Part shown: one piece after another, positions 1-8,134 of the stretch
Position numbering within the stretch: position 1 is the stretch's first letter
Layout: each line of letters starts with the position of its first letter
Assembly: GCF_016801985.1 (NCBI RefSeq)
Contig: NZ_JAEVLS010000008.1
Coordinates: 1-64,000, forward strand
DNA: 64,000 nt
Direction of reading: 5' to 3'
From: Steroidobacter gossypii
GTDB taxonomy: Bacteria > Pseudomonadota > Gammaproteobacteria > Steroidobacterales > Steroidobacteraceae
The notes under the pieces: generated by a model
What the model saw: only the letters and a program-made list of their open reading frames with translations
Databases searched by the model: none
What the model was told of the DNA's origin: nothing
Translations under genes and position numbers: made by a program

Positions 1-76
1 TTTCAACCCGCTGCGTTTCTGTGGGTGGGTGGGGCGGGATGGTGGGGGGCTCCGACGCTGCGCGCGCCGAACGGAT

Positions 77-1414
77 CTAGTTCGCGTTAGCGAACGCCGG
101 ACGGGTCAGATTCTCCGGTTCGTCCGACGTACAAACGACATCGTCTTCCACGCGAACGCCGCCGTACGGTTTGAACCGCTCCACCTGCTGCCAGTTGATC
201 TGCTTGCCAAGCGGCGACGTGCGCGCTTTATCCAAGAGCTGATCGATGAAATACAACCCGGGCTCTATCGTAACCACGAAGCCCGGCTCGAGCGTGCGCG
301 TAAGTCGCAAGTACGGGTGTCCCGGCGGGCGCGCCTTCTGCTTGCCATCCGGGCTGACCGTGAAGCCCGCGACGTCGTGAACTTGCAGGCCGAGCAGATG
401 ACCGATGCCGTGCGGGAAGAACACGCTGCTCAGTCCGCTGGCCAGGGCCTCCTCCGGCGAGGCAGTGATGACATCGAAGTCGCGCAGAATCTTCGCGATG
501 CGCCGATGGGCGCTCAGATGTATCTCGGCGTAATCGACGCCAGCGCGAACTTCCGAGCACAGGCCTAGCTGCTGCTCGTCCATCGCCTTGATCATCGCGG
601 CGTAGTCGTCGTCACGCTGCGAGTAGGTGCGAGTGATGTCGACTGCATAACCATGCAACTGCGCACCGGCATCGATCAGGAATGAGCGCATCTCGGCGGG
701 TGGAGTGCGTTCCAGATTCTGATAATGCAGTACCGCCGTGTTGGCGTTGAGACACACGATGTTGGGATAAGGCAGCTCGTTCTCGGTCTGTCCCGACGCG
801 CTGATATATGCCATCTGGATCTCGTATTCGGATGCGCCACTGCGAAACGCAGCTTCCGCAGCTTTGTGCGCGCGGGCGGCAGTACGAGATGCGCGCCGCA
901 TGCATTCAACTTCGTATTCAGTCTTGAACGCGCGTACGTAATGCAAGCGATGCATCAGCGGCTCAGGATTGCGACCGGTGAAACCCCAGTCGGTAAATTC
1001 TTCGCGCCACTCGCCGATGAATGCACAGCGCGTGAGCCCGGCGAGATGCGCCTTGGCTTCCGACGCTTCGCGGATGATCTTGATATCGAATGCGTCGGTC
1101 CAGAAATCGTTCGGCACCTCGGGCGGCTTGTACCAATAGTCCGCCGGCTGCAGGAAGATCAGCTGCAAGCGCTGTCCCGGTCGATACACGATCCAGCAAT
1201 CGGCGGCCTCGGCGAGCGGCGTCCACCAGCGGAAGTGCGGATTCGGTTTGAACGGGTAGGGCTGGTCGTCGAGGAACTGCATGTGCTGAGCGCCGGCATA
1301 GATGGCCAGCGCGTCGAAGCCGGTCGCGGCCAGCGCCTCGTCGGTGTGGCGGCGCTGGATGTCCAGGTGCGCGGCGTACAAGGGTTGCAGGGAGGCGTTC
1401 GATTGAGCGTTCAT
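77..1414 (-). CDS. pepQ: Xaa-Pro dipeptidase (prolidase), M24 family
   Basis: A cytoplasmic metallopeptidase that cleaves X-Pro dipeptides and, in related enzymes, organophosphates. The 445 residues match the usual length of bacterial PepQ (about 440). The five expected dinuclear-metal ligands of the pita-bread fold are visible: Asp248 and Asp259 (in DAG and DIT contexts), His335 in a PHGIGH motif, Glu384 in an IEPG motif and Glu423 in RVED. The N-terminal 160 residues form the typical prolidase creatinase-like domain. The ATG start at 1414 gives a normal N-terminus with no signal peptide. It is transcribed in the same direction as the MhpD-like lipoprotein gene 25 bp upstream, so the two may be cotranscribed. 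Family assignment is secure; the substrate range is inferred. Confidence 0.93.
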   Translation of the reverse strand: MNAQSNASLQPLYAAHLDIQRRHTDEALAATGFDALAIYAGAQHMQFLDDQPYPFKPNPHFRWWTPLAEAADCWIVYRPGQRLQLIFLQPADYWYKPPEVPNDFWTDAFDIKIIREASEAKAHLAGLTRCAFIGEWREEFTDWGFTGRNPEPLMHRLHYVRAFKTEYEVECMRRASRTAARAHKAAEAAFRSGASEYEIQMAYISASGQTENELPYPNIVCLNANTAVLHYQNLERTPPAEMRSFLIDAGAQLHGYAVDITRTYSQRDDDYAAMIKAMDEQQLGLCSEVRAGVDYAEIHLSAHRRIAKILRDFDVITASPEEALASGLSSVFFPHGIGHLLGLQVHDVAGFTVSPDGKQKARPPGHPYLRLTRTLEPGFVVTIEPGLYFIDQLLDKARTSPLGKQINWQQVERFKPYGGVRVEDDVVCTSDEPENLTRPAFANAN

Positions 1415-1439
1415 GAGCGTTGTTCCGAGGCGGCGTGGG

Positions 1440-2309
1440 CTATTCGGTCACGTTGATTTCAAGCGAGGCCCACGGAATCCCGTCGGGCGCATCGCTCGCA
1501 TGGTAACTGGCCACACAGCGCCCTGTCGCGGCGGGCAGCATGCGCCCGAGCGCGCCCGTGAGCAGAATCTGTCCCCGCTCGATCCGCCAGCCTTGCTCGA
1601 GCATCTTGTTCACCAGCCACAGCGCCGCGCGCCATTGATCGCCGAGCGAATCGGTACCCTTGCCGGTGAACATCTGTTTGCCGTTGCAGGCGAGCTTCAC
1701 GTCGACGGCGTTTGGATCGCGCTGTCGAGGTGGAATGAACTCGCCGACGATGTAACTCGCCGCCGCGACATTGGTGGCGACGATGTCGATCGCATCGAGC
1801 GTCTGCGGCTGCGAGTAGTCGAGATTGGGCAGCTCGATTGCCGCCGCGATGCCGTCGATGTGAGCACGCAGCGCTGCGACATCGGGGAGCGGCTCTTCGA
1901 TCGGAGTGCCGATGCGCATGGCGATCTCGACTTCGACGTGAAGTCCACGCAGCTCGCGCAGACTCACAGTGTCCGACGATTGCAACGCCCCTTCTTTGAA
2001 CAGCACACCTGCAACCGCACTGTCTGTTTTGAAGCGCGCTTGCGCCGGTGGTGAAGTGAGGCCTGCTTTGAAGCCTGCTGGATTCGCGTTGTGCAATTTT
2101 GCGCGCACGCTGCGCGTTTGCACGCGATACGCTTCTGCAATTGTCAATGTTTCGTCAATGTTGGGCAGCGTGCGCTGCTCGCGCCACGATGTCACTATTT
2201 CGTCAACGATGCGTTGCTGCGGCAGACTGCAGCCGCTCAGCACGAGACAGATCAATGACATCGGCGCAAGCACGCGCGCGACACTGGTTTTCACGGGAGT
2301 TGCTGACAT
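1440..2309 (-). CDS. Lipoprotein with 2-keto-4-pentenoate hydratase (MhpD/FAH-like) domain
   Basis: A 289-residue protein whose first 27 residues form a lipoprotein signal peptide with lipobox LSGC (Cys27). The rest matches the MhpD branch of the fumarylacetoacetate hydrolase superfamily. Visible signatures are the VEVEIA acidic motif (usually VEPEIA), the GDQWRAALWL helix and the RIERGQILLTG strand. Family members normally hydrate 2-hydroxypenta-2,4-dienoates in the cytosol, so an exported, lipid-anchored version is unusual. I chose the ATG at 2309 because it puts the lipobox at the normal distance; the frame stays open to 2435 and starts at 2339 or 2372 would give an over-long leader. It may be cotranscribed with pepQ. 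Substrate unknown; the exported location is inferred from the signal sequence. Confidence 0.72.
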   Translation of the reverse strand: MSATPVKTSVARVLAPMSLICLVLSGCSLPQQRIVDEIVTSWREQRTLPNIDETLTIAEAYRVQTRSVRAKLHNANPAGFKAGLTSPPAQARFKTDSAVAGVLFKEGALQSSDTVSLRELRGLHVEVEIAMRIGTPIEEPLPDVAALRAHIDGIAAAIELPNLDYSQPQTLDAIDIVATNVAAASYIVGEFIPPRQRDPNAVDVKLACNGKQMFTGKGTDSLGDQWRAALWLVNKMLEQGWRIERGQILLTGALGRMLPAATGRCVASYHASDAPDGIPWASLEINVTE

Positions 2310-2464
2310 GTCTTTACGCGGCGACGTTGTTACTGGCATGGCTCGCGAGTGTTTCAAACGTAGGTGAAACATCTTAGACTGCGCCCGCTGCATAGGAATG
2401 GTGGCGCGAGCCATCAGACTGTTGCTGTCCATCAACCTATCATCACACTGGGGTGATCGTTCAC

Positions 2465-2731
2465 ATGAACATCAAAATGATTCTCGCTGCTTTGGCTCTG
2501 TCGCTGTCGCTCGCCGCTTGCGCCAAGAAGGAAGAAGCTCCGGCTGAAGCCGCTCAGGAATCTGCCGCCGAGGCTTCTGACGCCGCCGCTGCTGCTGGCG
2601 ATGCCGCTGCCTCCGCTGGCGAAGCTGCCACCGACGCGGCCGCTGCCGCCGGTGACGCCGCTGCCGCCGCCGGCGAAGCTGCTGCCGACAGCGCCACGGC
2701 TCCTGCCGGTGAGACGCCTCCGGCTCAGTAA
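2465..2731 (+). CDS. Small Ala-rich lipoprotein with heptad-like repeats
   Basis: An 88-residue predicted lipoprotein: signal peptide with lipobox LAAC (Cys19), a short Lys/Glu-rich linker, then about 55 residues made almost only of Ala, Gly, Asp, Glu and Ser. The repeat is roughly seven residues, Ala-rich with a Gly followed by Asp or Glu, and would suit a long amphipathic helix or coiled coil of the Lpp type. I do not recognise a named family. The ATG at 2465 is preferred over an in-frame GTG at 2453 because it begins the classical signal peptide. The gene is divergent from the MhpD-like lipoprotein gene and is followed by a strong hairpin at 2779-2803. It may be an abundant envelope structural protein, but that is inference. 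Confidence 0.75.
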   Translation: MNIKMILAALALSLSLAACAKKEEAPAEAAQESAAEASDAAAAAGDAAASAGEAATDAAAAAGDAAAAAGEAAADSATAPAGETPPAQ

Positions 2732-2778
2732 TCGAGCTTGGCGAGTTTGGGAGCGGATTCCAATCTGTTCCCACCAGC

Positions 2779-2810
2779 ACCGGGCGGGTACATCCCGCCC
2801 GGTTGCTTTG
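2779..2810 (+). terminator. Hairpin terminator after the Ala-rich lipoprotein gene
   Basis: A perfect 10-bp GC-rich stem (2779-2788 with 2794-2803) and a 5-nt loop, followed by a short T-containing stretch. It lies 48 bp past the stop codon. The T-run is weak, but stem strength and position support factor-independent termination. Confidence 0.7.
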
Positions 2811-2938
2811 AGGGGTTTACTGCAGGCACGCGCGCGGGGATCACCGATATCGGCGCCTGCCGTTTCGCAGTAACGTAGTCGTCGATTCTCGAGTTGCGAT
2901 TCATCAGTCGGAGGTGGCAAGGGAATCGCCAGCAAGCC

Positions 2939-3451
2939 GTGCCTGTCAGCATTCGCGATGCATTGAAATCTCCCCGCGACCGCCAATGGATCCAGGCTCA
3001 GTATCCTGCGTACCTGGAAGACCTGTCGCAGATGAGCATGAACACCGGCGTATTCCCCGCCACCAGCGAGGTGCAGGCGGAGCTCATGGCCCGGTGGTTC
3101 GCCGATGACAGCTCCTATCCGCTCATCATCCTCAAGGACGAGCAGCCCGCCGGCTTCGCTCTGGTCAGCCGCCCGCCGCGCAACCGCCGCGATCAGATCG
3201 ACTTCCACCTGGCCGAATTCTTTATCACCACCCGCTCGCGCCGCTTGGGCATCGGCCGCGACGCCGCTCAGCTGATCTTCAACCGCTTCGCCGGCACTTG
3301 GGAGATCACCGAGTTCGTACACAACAAAGGCGCGGTAAGTTTCTGGCGCGCCATTCTGATGGAATACACCGGCGGTAAATTCACCGAGCGCGTCGCCCAC
3401 GGCGAAGTGCATCAAACGTTCACTTCGGCGAACCGTCAGCGATCGCGCTGA
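2939..3451 (+). CDS. GNAT family N-acetyltransferase
   Basis: A 170-residue acetyltransferase of the GNAT fold, predicted to move an acetyl group from acetyl-CoA to an unidentified amine. Recognisable parts are the N-terminal helices (PRDRQWIQ region), the central strands (LIILKDEQPAGFALV) and the motif-A acetyl-CoA loop, here RRLGIGRDAA, followed by the C-terminal region with an F-H-N-K-G type segment. The start is uncertain: GTG at 2939 fits homologue length, but no ideal ribosome-binding site precedes it. The frame is open from a TTG at 2894, which follows a GGAGG-like sequence poorly. The gene converges on the operon ending at 3459, with only 7 bp between the stops. Confidence 0.75.
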   Translation: MPVSIRDALKSPRDRQWIQAQYPAYLEDLSQMSMNTGVFPATSEVQAELMARWFADDSSYPLIILKDEQPAGFALVSRPPRNRRDQIDFHLAEFFITTRSRRLGIGRDAAQLIFNRFAGTWEITEFVHNKGAVSFWRAILMEYTGGKFTERVAHGEVHQTFTSANRQRSR

Positions 3452-3458
3452 ACTGGCC

Positions 3459-5510
3459 CTATTCCAGCTCTGACCAGCCGCTGGCGTCGTAGGGATCCTT
3501 GCCCCTGACGACGAACTGCGTCTGGATGACGAACGCCTGCGGTTTCTGAGCCGTGAATTGCCAGGGCACGATGGAAACGTAGAAGGGATCGTCGCGCCCG
3601 TCGGTGACGATGGGTTTGTTGTTCAGGTACGGATTGACGCACCCGGCGATTTCCTCGCACACGATTCGCGGCACTTCGGCGTTGGGCGTGAACGTTTCGG
3701 ATACTTGCAGATTGCCGCTTGCATTGCGTTCCTTTACCAGCAGCACCGAGCGACTGCCGACGTATTTGCTGGCCGTGGTGCCTCCGGCGATGGCGCGCGA
3801 AGAATGGTCCGCAACCGACGCAGCGATGCCATGGTCCGAGACGATGACGATCTTGGTGTTGTCGTAGACGCCCGAGCTCTTCAGAAAATCCAGGTAATCC
3901 GCGACGGCAAGCAACGAGCAGCGGGCGGCTACATAATGCTGCAAGGTAAGCAGATGGTTGAAGCCACGGCGTTGCAGTTCTTCTTTGGAGACTTCGTAAG
4001 GCTCGCTCCGCGGCAGGCAATCTTCGCCCATGTAAACGGGTTGATGCGGCAGCAGGTTGGAAATGAAGTTGAAGTTGGATTGCTCGGCGCTGGTCGACGA
4101 TATCTCCGCGAAACTCTGCAGCTGCGCCCACTCCCGGAAGGTCGTGGCAGCCGATTGATCCATGAATGGCCGCCACGGGCCTCTCTCGTACAGCACTGCC
4201 TTCAATGCATACGGCGCGCTGCGCATCGAGCCGAGCAGGACCAGCAGATCCGCATAGTTGGCCATGGCGAGATCGTTGAGGCCGAAACCCAACTGTTCGG
4301 CGCGGGACTTCACGCCCGACATCGGCACGTGACTGCACGTCACGCCCTCGATCTGCAGCGAGCGGCAATCGCCTTCCAGAGTGAATCCCATCCCGCGCGG
4401 CCCGACCATGTTTACGCGATAGCCATGCCTGGCGAAGTTGTAAGGCAGGATCGAGAAAGCTTCGGCGGACAACTTGCTGAGCGGTTGATGCCGCGTGTTC
4501 ATCTCCAACGGTGTGTAGTCATAGCCGCCGAGCATGGGATGGACGCCGGCGATGGAGTTGTAGCCTGCCGCGATGGTGCGTGGATACCAGGTGAAGCCGC
4601 TGAGCCGCTGATTCAGATCGGGATGGTCTTGCAAAATCGATTCGACGAACGAGCCCATGAACCGATCCAGAAACACGATCAGAACGTTGGGCTCGGTCCG
4701 CGAAAACTGTAACGGGCGCTCCGAGGCGACCAGGCCGCCTTCAGCTCCGCCAGCCTCGCCGACGCGATCCGTGCTGATCCTGGCGGCGACGACGATGGCC
4801 AGAGAAAGCTTGACCAGCACGATCCCGATGAGAAATTGACGCGCCTTGAAACGCAGCAGTGCCCAGCACAAGGCGGGCGTGATGAGCAGAATGAGCGCGC
4901 CATCGAATACCGCTCGCCAGCGGATCGTGGCAGTGGATTGTGGAACTTGTTCCAGCGTCAGCCCCGCCATGGCGGGATATCCCAGCGGCGCCGCGTAGGT
5001 ATAGATGATTGTCAGCACCAGCGCGGTCAAGGCGAGCACGGTGAGCAATGTGCGCATTCTCGCTGTGAACGCCAGCATGTACAGCATGGCCGCGACATAG
5101 ACCATCAACATGGCATCGCGCGCATTGACCGAGACCAGGTAGCCGAGATGCAGATTCAGCTCGCCGGGCGAGGTGAGAAACGTCGTGATGGGCACGACCA
5201 GCAGGATCAACGCCGACATCGCAGCGACCGACAGCAGGTAAAGCGGCAAGCGCATCCGGCCCAAGGCGTCCGTGAGGCGCGTCAGTCCATCTCCGTACAT
5301 GCCGACAGTTCCAATCGCTGCCGCAACGGCCACACCGAGCAGGACCCCGGGCCTGAAGTCGTACCACAGGGCGGTGATGAGGACGGCGTAGATGGCCAGC
5401 ATGCCAAGCGCCAGCCGCAGTCCGTCCGGTATGCGCAAACGAGACGAGCTGAGAACGCGAAATATCAGCAGCAGCGTCAACGTGGCGAGCAGAAATACAG
5501 GCAGGTCCAT
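3459..5510 (-). CDS. Polytopic membrane protein with OpgB/LtaS-like alkaline-phosphatase-superfamily domain
   Basis: A 683-residue inner-membrane protein. Residues 1-245 contain about seven hydrophobic helices. From about residue 272 there is a domain of the alkaline phosphatase/sulfatase fold facing the periplasm. Visible features: a metal-binding Asp282 (IVFLDR), a candidate nucleophile Ser319 in NSIAGV, where OpgB/LtaS relatives have Thr, a conserved LPHQP motif at about 487-491 and the C-terminal SDHG motif (Asp559-His560). The CxPxR sulfatase-maturation motif is absent, so a phospho-substituent transferase or hydrolase is more likely than a sulfatase. It is the last gene of a five-gene operon. 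ATG 5510 lies 4 nt after the stop of the YidC paralogue and is preferred over an upstream TTG (5531). A phosphoglycerol-type transferase role is inferred. Confidence 0.75.
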   Translation of the reverse strand: MDLPVFLLATLTLLLIFRVLSSSRLRIPDGLRLALGMLAIYAVLITALWYDFRPGVLLGVAVAAAIGTVGMYGDGLTRLTDALGRMRLPLYLLSVAAMSALILLVVPITTFLTSPGELNLHLGYLVSVNARDAMLMVYVAAMLYMLAFTARMRTLLTVLALTALVLTIIYTYAAPLGYPAMAGLTLEQVPQSTATIRWRAVFDGALILLITPALCWALLRFKARQFLIGIVLVKLSLAIVVAARISTDRVGEAGGAEGGLVASERPLQFSRTEPNVLIVFLDRFMGSFVESILQDHPDLNQRLSGFTWYPRTIAAGYNSIAGVHPMLGGYDYTPLEMNTRHQPLSKLSAEAFSILPYNFARHGYRVNMVGPRGMGFTLEGDCRSLQIEGVTCSHVPMSGVKSRAEQLGFGLNDLAMANYADLLVLLGSMRSAPYALKAVLYERGPWRPFMDQSAATTFREWAQLQSFAEISSTSAEQSNFNFISNLLPHQPVYMGEDCLPRSEPYEVSKEELQRRGFNHLLTLQHYVAARCSLLAVADYLDFLKSSGVYDNTKIVIVSDHGIAASVADHSSRAIAGGTTASKYVGSRSVLLVKERNASGNLQVSETFTPNAEVPRIVCEEIAGCVNPYLNNKPIVTDGRDDPFYVSIVPWQFTAQKPQAFVIQTQFVVRGKDPYDASGWSELE

Positions 5511-5514
5511 GATG

Positions 5515-6204
5515 TCAACGCTGCGCGGCAAGCCGCTCGAAAGGTAACAACGACAGCCGGCCGTTGGCCGCGAACTTTCTTTGCACGACGTTGCGGACCA
5601 GTGAGAACAGGTTGTTCAGGGTCCAGTACAGCGTGAGCGCGGCGGGGCTCCGATATAGCAGCACCAGGAACAGGGCCGCGAGCAGCCATGCCTGCAGGCG
5701 TTTGCCGCGATCTTCTACGTAGTAGTAAACGGACGCCGCATTGATGGCTGTCATCAGCAGCGGCAGCACGTTCACGCCGCCCAGCAGGCCATCGGGGCGA
5801 CTCAGATCGGCAATCGGACCGAACGGCGCACCGACCAGGACTTCGAGGCCGGAAAGAAAGCGATACACCGTGAGGAACACCACGATCTGTACCAGCAAGT
5901 CGGCCGACCCGAGCACTTCGGAAATCGGATGATAACGATAGTGCCGATACACCGTGCGAATGTAGAAGTACCGCTCGCGACCGCGAAAGTGACGTTTCAT
6001 GCGCGCGACTTCGCTGGCCACGCGCTGCCGGATGGCGCGCGCCGCCTTCGAGCGTTGTTCCATTTGATAATACAGCGGCAACAGCGCCAGATTGAGCAGC
6101 ACGCTGAATGCGATGAGCTGCAGACCTGGCTGCGGCAGGATCCAGACCGACCCATAGATCAGCAACAACGGCTGCAGCAAGACCTGGTCGAGAACTTCGA
6201 GCAT
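5515..6204 (-). CDS. Small YidC/Oxa1-family membrane insertase paralogue
   Basis: A 229-residue member of the YidC/Oxa1/Alb3 family. It lacks the large periplasmic P1 domain of the housekeeping Gram-negative YidC (about 550 residues), so it resembles Gram-positive SpoIIIJ-type proteins. It keeps the first core helix, a long basic cytoplasmic hairpin (ARAIRQR to YRHYRYHP) ending in the family-typical HPI segment, the helix with DLLVQI, and the last helix with LYWTLNNLFS. The start is ATG 6204, overlapping the stop of the upstream glycerophosphotransferase-like gene as TGATG. It sits between a lipid-anchored-polymer-type transferase and a polytopic transferase, so a dedicated role in inserting or assembling those partners is plausible. 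That is inference; the family call is solid. Confidence 0.82.
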   Translation of the reverse strand: MLEVLDQVLLQPLLLIYGSVWILPQPGLQLIAFSVLLNLALLPLYYQMEQRSKAARAIRQRVASEVARMKRHFRGRERYFYIRTVYRHYRYHPISEVLGSADLLVQIVVFLTVYRFLSGLEVLVGAPFGPIADLSRPDGLLGGVNVLPLLMTAINAASVYYYVEDRGKRLQAWLLAALFLVLLYRSPAALTLYWTLNNLFSLVRNVVQRKFAANGRLSLLPFERLAAQR

Positions 6205-7541
6205 CAAGGAGCTCCTTGCGCGCCCAAGCCTTCCGGCACGGCGGAGTATCCGAAGCGACGCTTGGCGGGCGAGGCATTGGCGCGCTCGCGCACCAGAATC
6301 TCCGAGATCTGTTCGGCTGCGACTCGGCTCGCGGCGCCGAAGTTATAGACGAGCTGAGCACGAACCTCGGCGAGTCGCGCTGGCGAGTGATTCGCGAGCG
6401 CCTGACCAATGTGAGTGCAGATGTTGTTGATCTCGGACGGAGGCACCGGCACGATGAACTCGCGGCAGCGATCCTTCAGCTCGCTATCGCCTCCGAGCAG
6501 ATCGCCTTCGGTTCCGCCCACGATGCGCCGCTGATCGATGATCAACACCGGTCGCTCGTAAATGAAGGCGAATTCATGAGCGATGCCTGAAATATCGCTC
6601 AACAGCACATGAGCCTTGGCCATCGACTCTACGGGTGTGCGGGTCGTGTCGACGTGCACACCGTGCACGGCCAGAACTCTGGCGTAGAGCTCGGGCTGCG
6701 ACACCTTCATCTGAGGGTGCGGCCGCACGATGACGCGATACTGCCGGGCGATGGTTTCGATGAAATCCACGCCGAACGATTCGAACATGCTGAACGGTCC
6801 CCAACTCGGCGCTACCAACACGATCGTGTCACCGTCCGGGGGCGGCGCGACCTGGCGACTCTTCAGCAATTCTTCGTAGTGGGGCAGGCCGGTTGCGTAG
6901 AGCTGCTTGGCGGGTAGCCCGCGAATGGCCTCGATCTTGCGGATATTTTCCTTGAGGATCTCGCCGCAGCACAGGACCGAGTCGTAAAAGTCGTACGCGT
7001 ACGGGCGCACGTAGCGCGATTCGCCCAACGCATGCTGCACGATCGAATAATGTTTCACCCTGGGCGAGCGTCGAAATGTCATCACATCCAGCTGCGGAGT
7101 GGTGGTGATGAGCACGTTGGCTTCGACATTGTTCAGATACGCATAGCCAACCATGCCCGCCGCAATGGCTCGATGGGTGACCTGCGGCGGCAACGGTTCG
7201 AACGAACTGTCGCGTTCGTACATGGTGAAGAACGTCGGCTCGACGCCGCGCGCAACCAGCTCTTTCAGCACCGGCAGGAAAGTGATCTCGTAGCGAGGAT
7301 CTTCGCAGTGGATGGCCAGATCGCAGCGCTGGTCCTTGTGACGGATGCGGAAGATCGCTTCGAGCACGCGGTAGTACAGGCCGCGCACACCGAAATAGAT
7401 GGAGACCACGAGGCCGGAGACGACATAGAAGAGCGCGCTGCCGGTGCCCGGGTCGATGTATGCAGCCGCCGGTGCGGCATGCGCCAGCAGCCACAGTCCG
7501 ATCGGCCAGAGCTTCGCAGGTCCATCCGCTCGGCGCATCAT
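6204..7541 (-). CDS. CDP-glycerol glycerophosphotransferase-like protein (TagB/TagF family)
   Basis: A 445-residue protein related to teichoic-acid glycerophosphotransferases, which move a polyol phosphate from a CDP-activated donor to a lipid-linked acceptor at the inner face of the membrane. The N-terminus carries a hydrophobic segment, then a YIDPGTGS motif (28-35) and a second hydrophobic helix. That motif also occurs in small membrane proteins of polysaccharide loci. The C-terminal half has the family signatures: His170 in a QHA context (HGT in TagF), RPHP with His275, and LLSDISG with Asp316. The start is ATG 7541 in an ATGA overlap with the methyltransferase stop; a second Met follows at once. 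Donor and acceptor are unknown. Confidence 0.8.
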   Translation of the reverse strand: MMRRADGPAKLWPIGLWLLAHAAPAAAYIDPGTGSALFYVVSGLVVSIYFGVRGLYYRVLEAIFRIRHKDQRCDLAIHCEDPRYEITFLPVLKELVARGVEPTFFTMYERDSSFEPLPPQVTHRAIAAGMVGYAYLNNVEANVLITTTPQLDVMTFRRSPRVKHYSIVQHALGESRYVRPYAYDFYDSVLCCGEILKENIRKIEAIRGLPAKQLYATGLPHYEELLKSRQVAPPPDGDTIVLVAPSWGPFSMFESFGVDFIETIARQYRVIVRPHPQMKVSQPELYARVLAVHGVHVDTTRTPVESMAKAHVLLSDISGIAHEFAFIYERPVLIIDQRRIVGGTEGDLLGGDSELKDRCREFIVPVPPSEINNICTHIGQALANHSPARLAEVRAQLVYNFGAASRVAAEQISEILVRERANASPAKRRFGYSAVPEGLGAQGAP

Positions 7542-8134
7542 CTGGTCCGCCGCGCTTCGAAATAGAACTGTTTGGTGCCGAACGCCGATTCCAGTTCGTC
7601 CGGATAGATGCGATCCACCGCGGTGACCTGGTGATGCCGCGACAGCAGCGCGATGGTTTCAGGGAGCGTTCGATAGTTGGACGCGTAACCGTCCTTGACG
7701 ACCCGTTCGGCCTGCGGCTGCAACGTGCAAGTCGAGCGCACCCACACGATCGGTGCTGTCAATCGAGCGAACAGAGCATCGACCACGGCGTCGTCGAAAA
7801 CGTACTGGATGACGCCCGCGACAATGGCGGCGTCTACCTCCGGCAATTCGCCGGGCTGGGCGATGTCGAACACCGCAGTGTGAATGCGCGGATCGATGTC
7901 TCGCAGCAGATCGGCCGCGATGTCGTAACCGTGGAATTCTTCGAAATCGGTCAGACGCAGCAAACATTCCAGCAACGAGCCGTCGCCGCAGCCCAAGTCG
8001 AGCAGGCGTTTGCCCGCGACTTTGGCCAGGCGCGGCACCAGGTAGTTGAGCTCGTAGATGCGACGCTTGCGCGTGAACGCAAACGGGTATTCCGTCTGTG
8101 CTTTCCAGAAGTCCGAGGCGGTTTGCGTACTCAT
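7538..8134 (-). CDS. Class I SAM-dependent methyltransferase
   Basis: A 198-residue Rossmann-fold methyltransferase. The SAM-binding motif I, LLDLGCGDGS, is at about residues 44-53, followed by an acidic motif II (YDIA) and a motif IV-like region (AAIVAGVIQYV). The ATG at 8134 overlaps the stop of the cytidylyltransferase gene (ATGA), and its own stop overlaps the next start in the same way, so translation of the three genes is probably coupled. The substrate is not evident. Position in the operon suggests methylation of the activated or transferred group, or of the polymer end. That is inference from context only. Confidence 0.8.
   Translation of the reverse strand: MSTQTASDFWKAQTEYPFAFTRKRRIYELNYLVPRLAKVAGKRLLDLGCGDGSLLECLLRLTDFEEFHGYDIAADLLRDIDPRIHTAVFDIAQPGELPEVDAAIVAGVIQYVFDDAVVDALFARLTAPIVWVRSTCTLQPQAERVVKDGYASNYRTLPETIALLSRHHQVTAVDRIYPDELESAFGTKQFYFEARRTR

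Noticed and set aside
3459-5510. Sulfatase annotation for the membrane protein
   Set aside because: No C/S-x-P-x-R maturation motif; context and LPHQP favour an OpgB/LtaS-type transferase.
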